NCBI GenBank assembly: GCA_035762565.1
Contig: DASTOJ010000126.1
Location: forward strand, 1 to 6,331
DNA: 6,331 nt
Source: AR5 sp035762565
Lineage (GTDB): Bacteria > Methylomirabilota > Methylomirabilia > Rokubacteriales > CSP1-6
Direction: 5' to 3'
Position numbers and translations under genes: made by a program. Positions 5,481 through 6,331 of this stretch are shown here, in pieces (position 1 is the stretch's first letter; each line of letters starts with the position of its first letter). Below the pieces are notes generated by a model that was not told the origin of the DNA, did not search any database, and was given only the letters and a program-made list of their open reading frames with translations.

Positions 5481-5509
5481 ATGTTGCGCCGACCGCGGGC
5501 CGGGGTCAA
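5481..5509 (-). promoter_or_regulatory. Candidate promoter for the korAB operon, TTGACC-N17-CAACAT
   Basis: On the minus strand TTGACC (5509-5504) is a 5/6 match to the -35 consensus. After 17 bases CAACAT (5486-5481) gives a 3/6 match to -10. Transcription would start near 5474, giving a leader of about 40 bases that contains the AGGAG. The -35 is the same TTGACC used before the 1820 gene. The -10 is weak, so confidence is moderate. Confidence 0.45.
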
Positions 5510-5539
5510 GGAGCCGGTGCCGCCGGCCTGTCCCCGGGG

Positions 5540-5548
5540 TGATAGGAT
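5540..5548 (+). promoter_or_regulatory. Candidate extended -10 promoter TGATAGGAT for the nitrilase-family gene
   Basis: TG-A-TAGGAT combines a TGn extension with a hexamer matching TATAAT at four of six positions. No -35-like hexamer stands 16-18 bases upstream, as can be the case for extended -10 promoters. The start of transcription would be near 5555, just before the Shine-Dalgarno. Confidence 0.4.
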
Positions 5549-5556
5549 TGCCGCCC

Positions 5557-5563
5557 GGGGAGG
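5557..5563 (+). promoter_or_regulatory. Shine-Dalgarno GGGGAGG for the nitrilase-family gene
   Basis: GGGGAGG ends seven bases before the ATG at 5571 and supports that start. The first residues after it (LVVAAGQLGP) align with the usual N-terminal strand of carbamoylases. Confidence 0.7.
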
Positions 5564-5570
5564 TCCCTCG

Positions 5571-6331
5571 ATGGCCAGGAAGCTCGTCGTCGCGGCCGGT
5601 CAGCTGGGTCCCGCCGCGGACGACAAGGCGGCCAACGTCGAGGCGGTTCTGCGGCTGACGGACGCGGCGGCCGGCTCGGGCGCCACGATCATCTGCCTGC
5701 CCGAGCTCAGCCTCACCAAGTACTTCGGCCACTGGAACACGCGCGACCACGCGCGCATGTTCGACGAGGTCCCCGGCCCGGCGACGCGCCCGATCCAGGA
5801 GACCGCCGCGCGCCACCGGATCGCGGTCATCCTGCCGCTGGCCGAGCGCGACGGCATCACGCTCTACAACACGGCCGTGGTCATCGATGCGCGCGGCGAG
5901 ATCGCCGGCCGCTACCGCAAGATGCACCTGCCCGGATCGTTCCCGCACCGCGATCGGGGCGCCTTCACGTACGAGCGCCTGTACTTCACCCCCGGCAACC
6001 TCGGCTTCCCGGTCTTCGACGTGGCGGGGGCCCGGATCGGCGTCCAGATCTGCCACGATCGCAACTTTCCGGAGGGCTACCGGATCCTCGCCCTGCGGGG
6101 CGCCGAGCTGGTGTTCACGCCGACCAACATGCCGGTGGTGGGGAAGGTCTGGCAGAGCGACATCTGGGAGACGACCCTGCGGCTACGCGCCTACGAGAAC
6201 GGCTTCTTCCACGTCGGCGTCGGCAAGGCGGGTGTCGAGGACGGCCTGCCCTACGTGGGCGACTCGGTCGTGATCACCCCGCTCGGCGGCGAGGTCGTGG
6301 CCCGGGCCAAGACGGACGGCGACGAGGTGGT
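5571..6331 (+). CDS. Carbon-nitrogen hydrolase, N-carbamoyl-D-amino acid hydrolase-like (3' end outside window)
   Basis: Nitrilase-superfamily amidohydrolase; its closest relatives by recalled sequence are N-carbamoyl-D-amino acid hydrolases, which split N-carbamoyl amino acids into amino acid, CO2 and ammonia. The window holds 253 codons of a protein that should run to about 300, so some 50 residues are missing at the right edge. The catalytic triad is visible: E45 in CLPELSLTKYF, K117 in YRKMHLPG, C161 in QICHDRNFPEGY. Family-like stretches include EVPGPATRPIQETAARH, YFTPGNLGFPVFDVAGARIG and GVGKAGVEDGLPYVGDS. No signal peptide, so it is cytoplasmic. Differences from the Agrobacterium D-carbamoylase as I remember it (Asn165 in place of the second Arg after the nucleophile; a His before the YF strand missing) make the exact substrate uncertain. 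It could instead be an N-carbamoylputrescine or beta-ureidopropionate type hydrolase or another amidase. Transcribed away from korAB across a 137-base spacer. Confidence 0.88.
   Translation, partial: MARKLVVAAGQLGPAADDKAANVEAVLRLTDAAAGSGATIICLPELSLTKYFGHWNTRDHARMFDEVPGPATRPIQETAARHRIAVILPLAERDGITLYNTAVVIDARGEIAGRYRKMHLPGSFPHRDRGAFTYERLYFTPGNLGFPVFDVAGARIGVQICHDRNFPEGYRILALRGAELVFTPTNMPVVGKVWQSDIWETTLRLRAYENGFFHVGVGKAGVEDGLPYVGDSVVITPLGGEVVARAKTDGDEV

Noticed and set aside
5532..5539. CCCCGGGG palindrome as an operator in the divergent spacer
   Set aside because: Eight-base G/C palindromes are common at this base composition and nothing else marks the site.
3661..5658. A 665-codon open frame on the plus strand opposite korA
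   Set aside because: It is the complementary image of a real gene in very GC-rich DNA; its product is rich in Arg, Asp, Gly and His with no recognisable domain, and the opposite strand has full family motifs.
5430..6056. Minus-strand open frame of 208 codons opposite the nitrilase-family gene
   Set aside because: The plus strand carries the complete catalytic triad and family motifs; the antisense product is compositional noise.
1..6331. CRISPR array, tRNA, insertion sequence, attachment site or defence system
   Set aside because: No regularly spaced repeats, no tRNA-like arms or CCA end, no terminal inverted repeats with target duplications, and no transposase, nuclease or toxin-like proteins were seen.

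Overview
The window is very G+C-rich bacterial DNA, roughly two thirds G+C by eye, with strong G/C preference at third codon positions. The gene set (an ECF42-type sigma factor with its DGPF partner, a two-subunit 2-oxoacid:ferredoxin oxidoreductase, a carbamoylase-like nitrilase, and short Arg-rich and coiled-coil proteins of a kind I associate with uncultivated soil lineages such as Candidatus Rokubacteria or Methylomirabilota) suggests an uncultivated soil or sediment bacterium. That placement rests on family resemblance recalled from memory and is tentative.

Left part (1-1744): a divergent regulatory pair. On the minus strand is a 418-residue sigma factor (sigma2, sigma4, then a long C-terminal helical/TPR extension). 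On the plus strand is a 118-residue YCII/DGPF-family protein. The roughly 70-base gap between them holds TGTCGA-N17-CGAC, which fits the promoter signature I recall for ECF42 sigma factors and points at the DGPF gene, so the sigma factor probably drives its neighbour. A perfect 5+1+5 palindrome lies just upstream of the sigma start codons.

Middle part (1745-2722): a plus-strand reading frame of 205 codons made of two unlike modules, an Arg-rich 'DRR' domain and a coiled-coil domain. The second module has its own well-placed Shine-Dalgarno and ATG, so the frame may encode two proteins. The long form is preceded by a TTGACC-N17-TACTCT promoter so close to the ATG that the mRNA would be nearly leaderless. 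Facing it on the minus strand is what looks like a small membrane-protein gene split by a one-base frameshift, with a GC-rich hairpin over the break.

Right part (2723-5433, minus): an operon for a 2-oxoacid:ferredoxin oxidoreductase with a fused gamma-alpha subunit and a beta subunit. All expected cofactor motifs are present: four cysteines and the thiamine-diphosphate site in beta, and YPMSPAS in alpha. It would oxidatively decarboxylate a 2-oxoacid to the acyl-CoA and reduce a ferredoxin that is not encoded here, or run in reverse. A 137-base divergent spacer (5434-5570) separates it from a plus-strand nitrilase-superfamily hydrolase resembling N-carbamoyl-D-amino acid hydrolase, which is cut off by the window end.

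I see no tRNA, rRNA, CRISPR array, insertion sequence or phage gene. Apart from the sigma/DGPF regulatory unit, the content is ordinary chromosomal metabolism. The least explained pieces are the two-module frame and the broken small gene.
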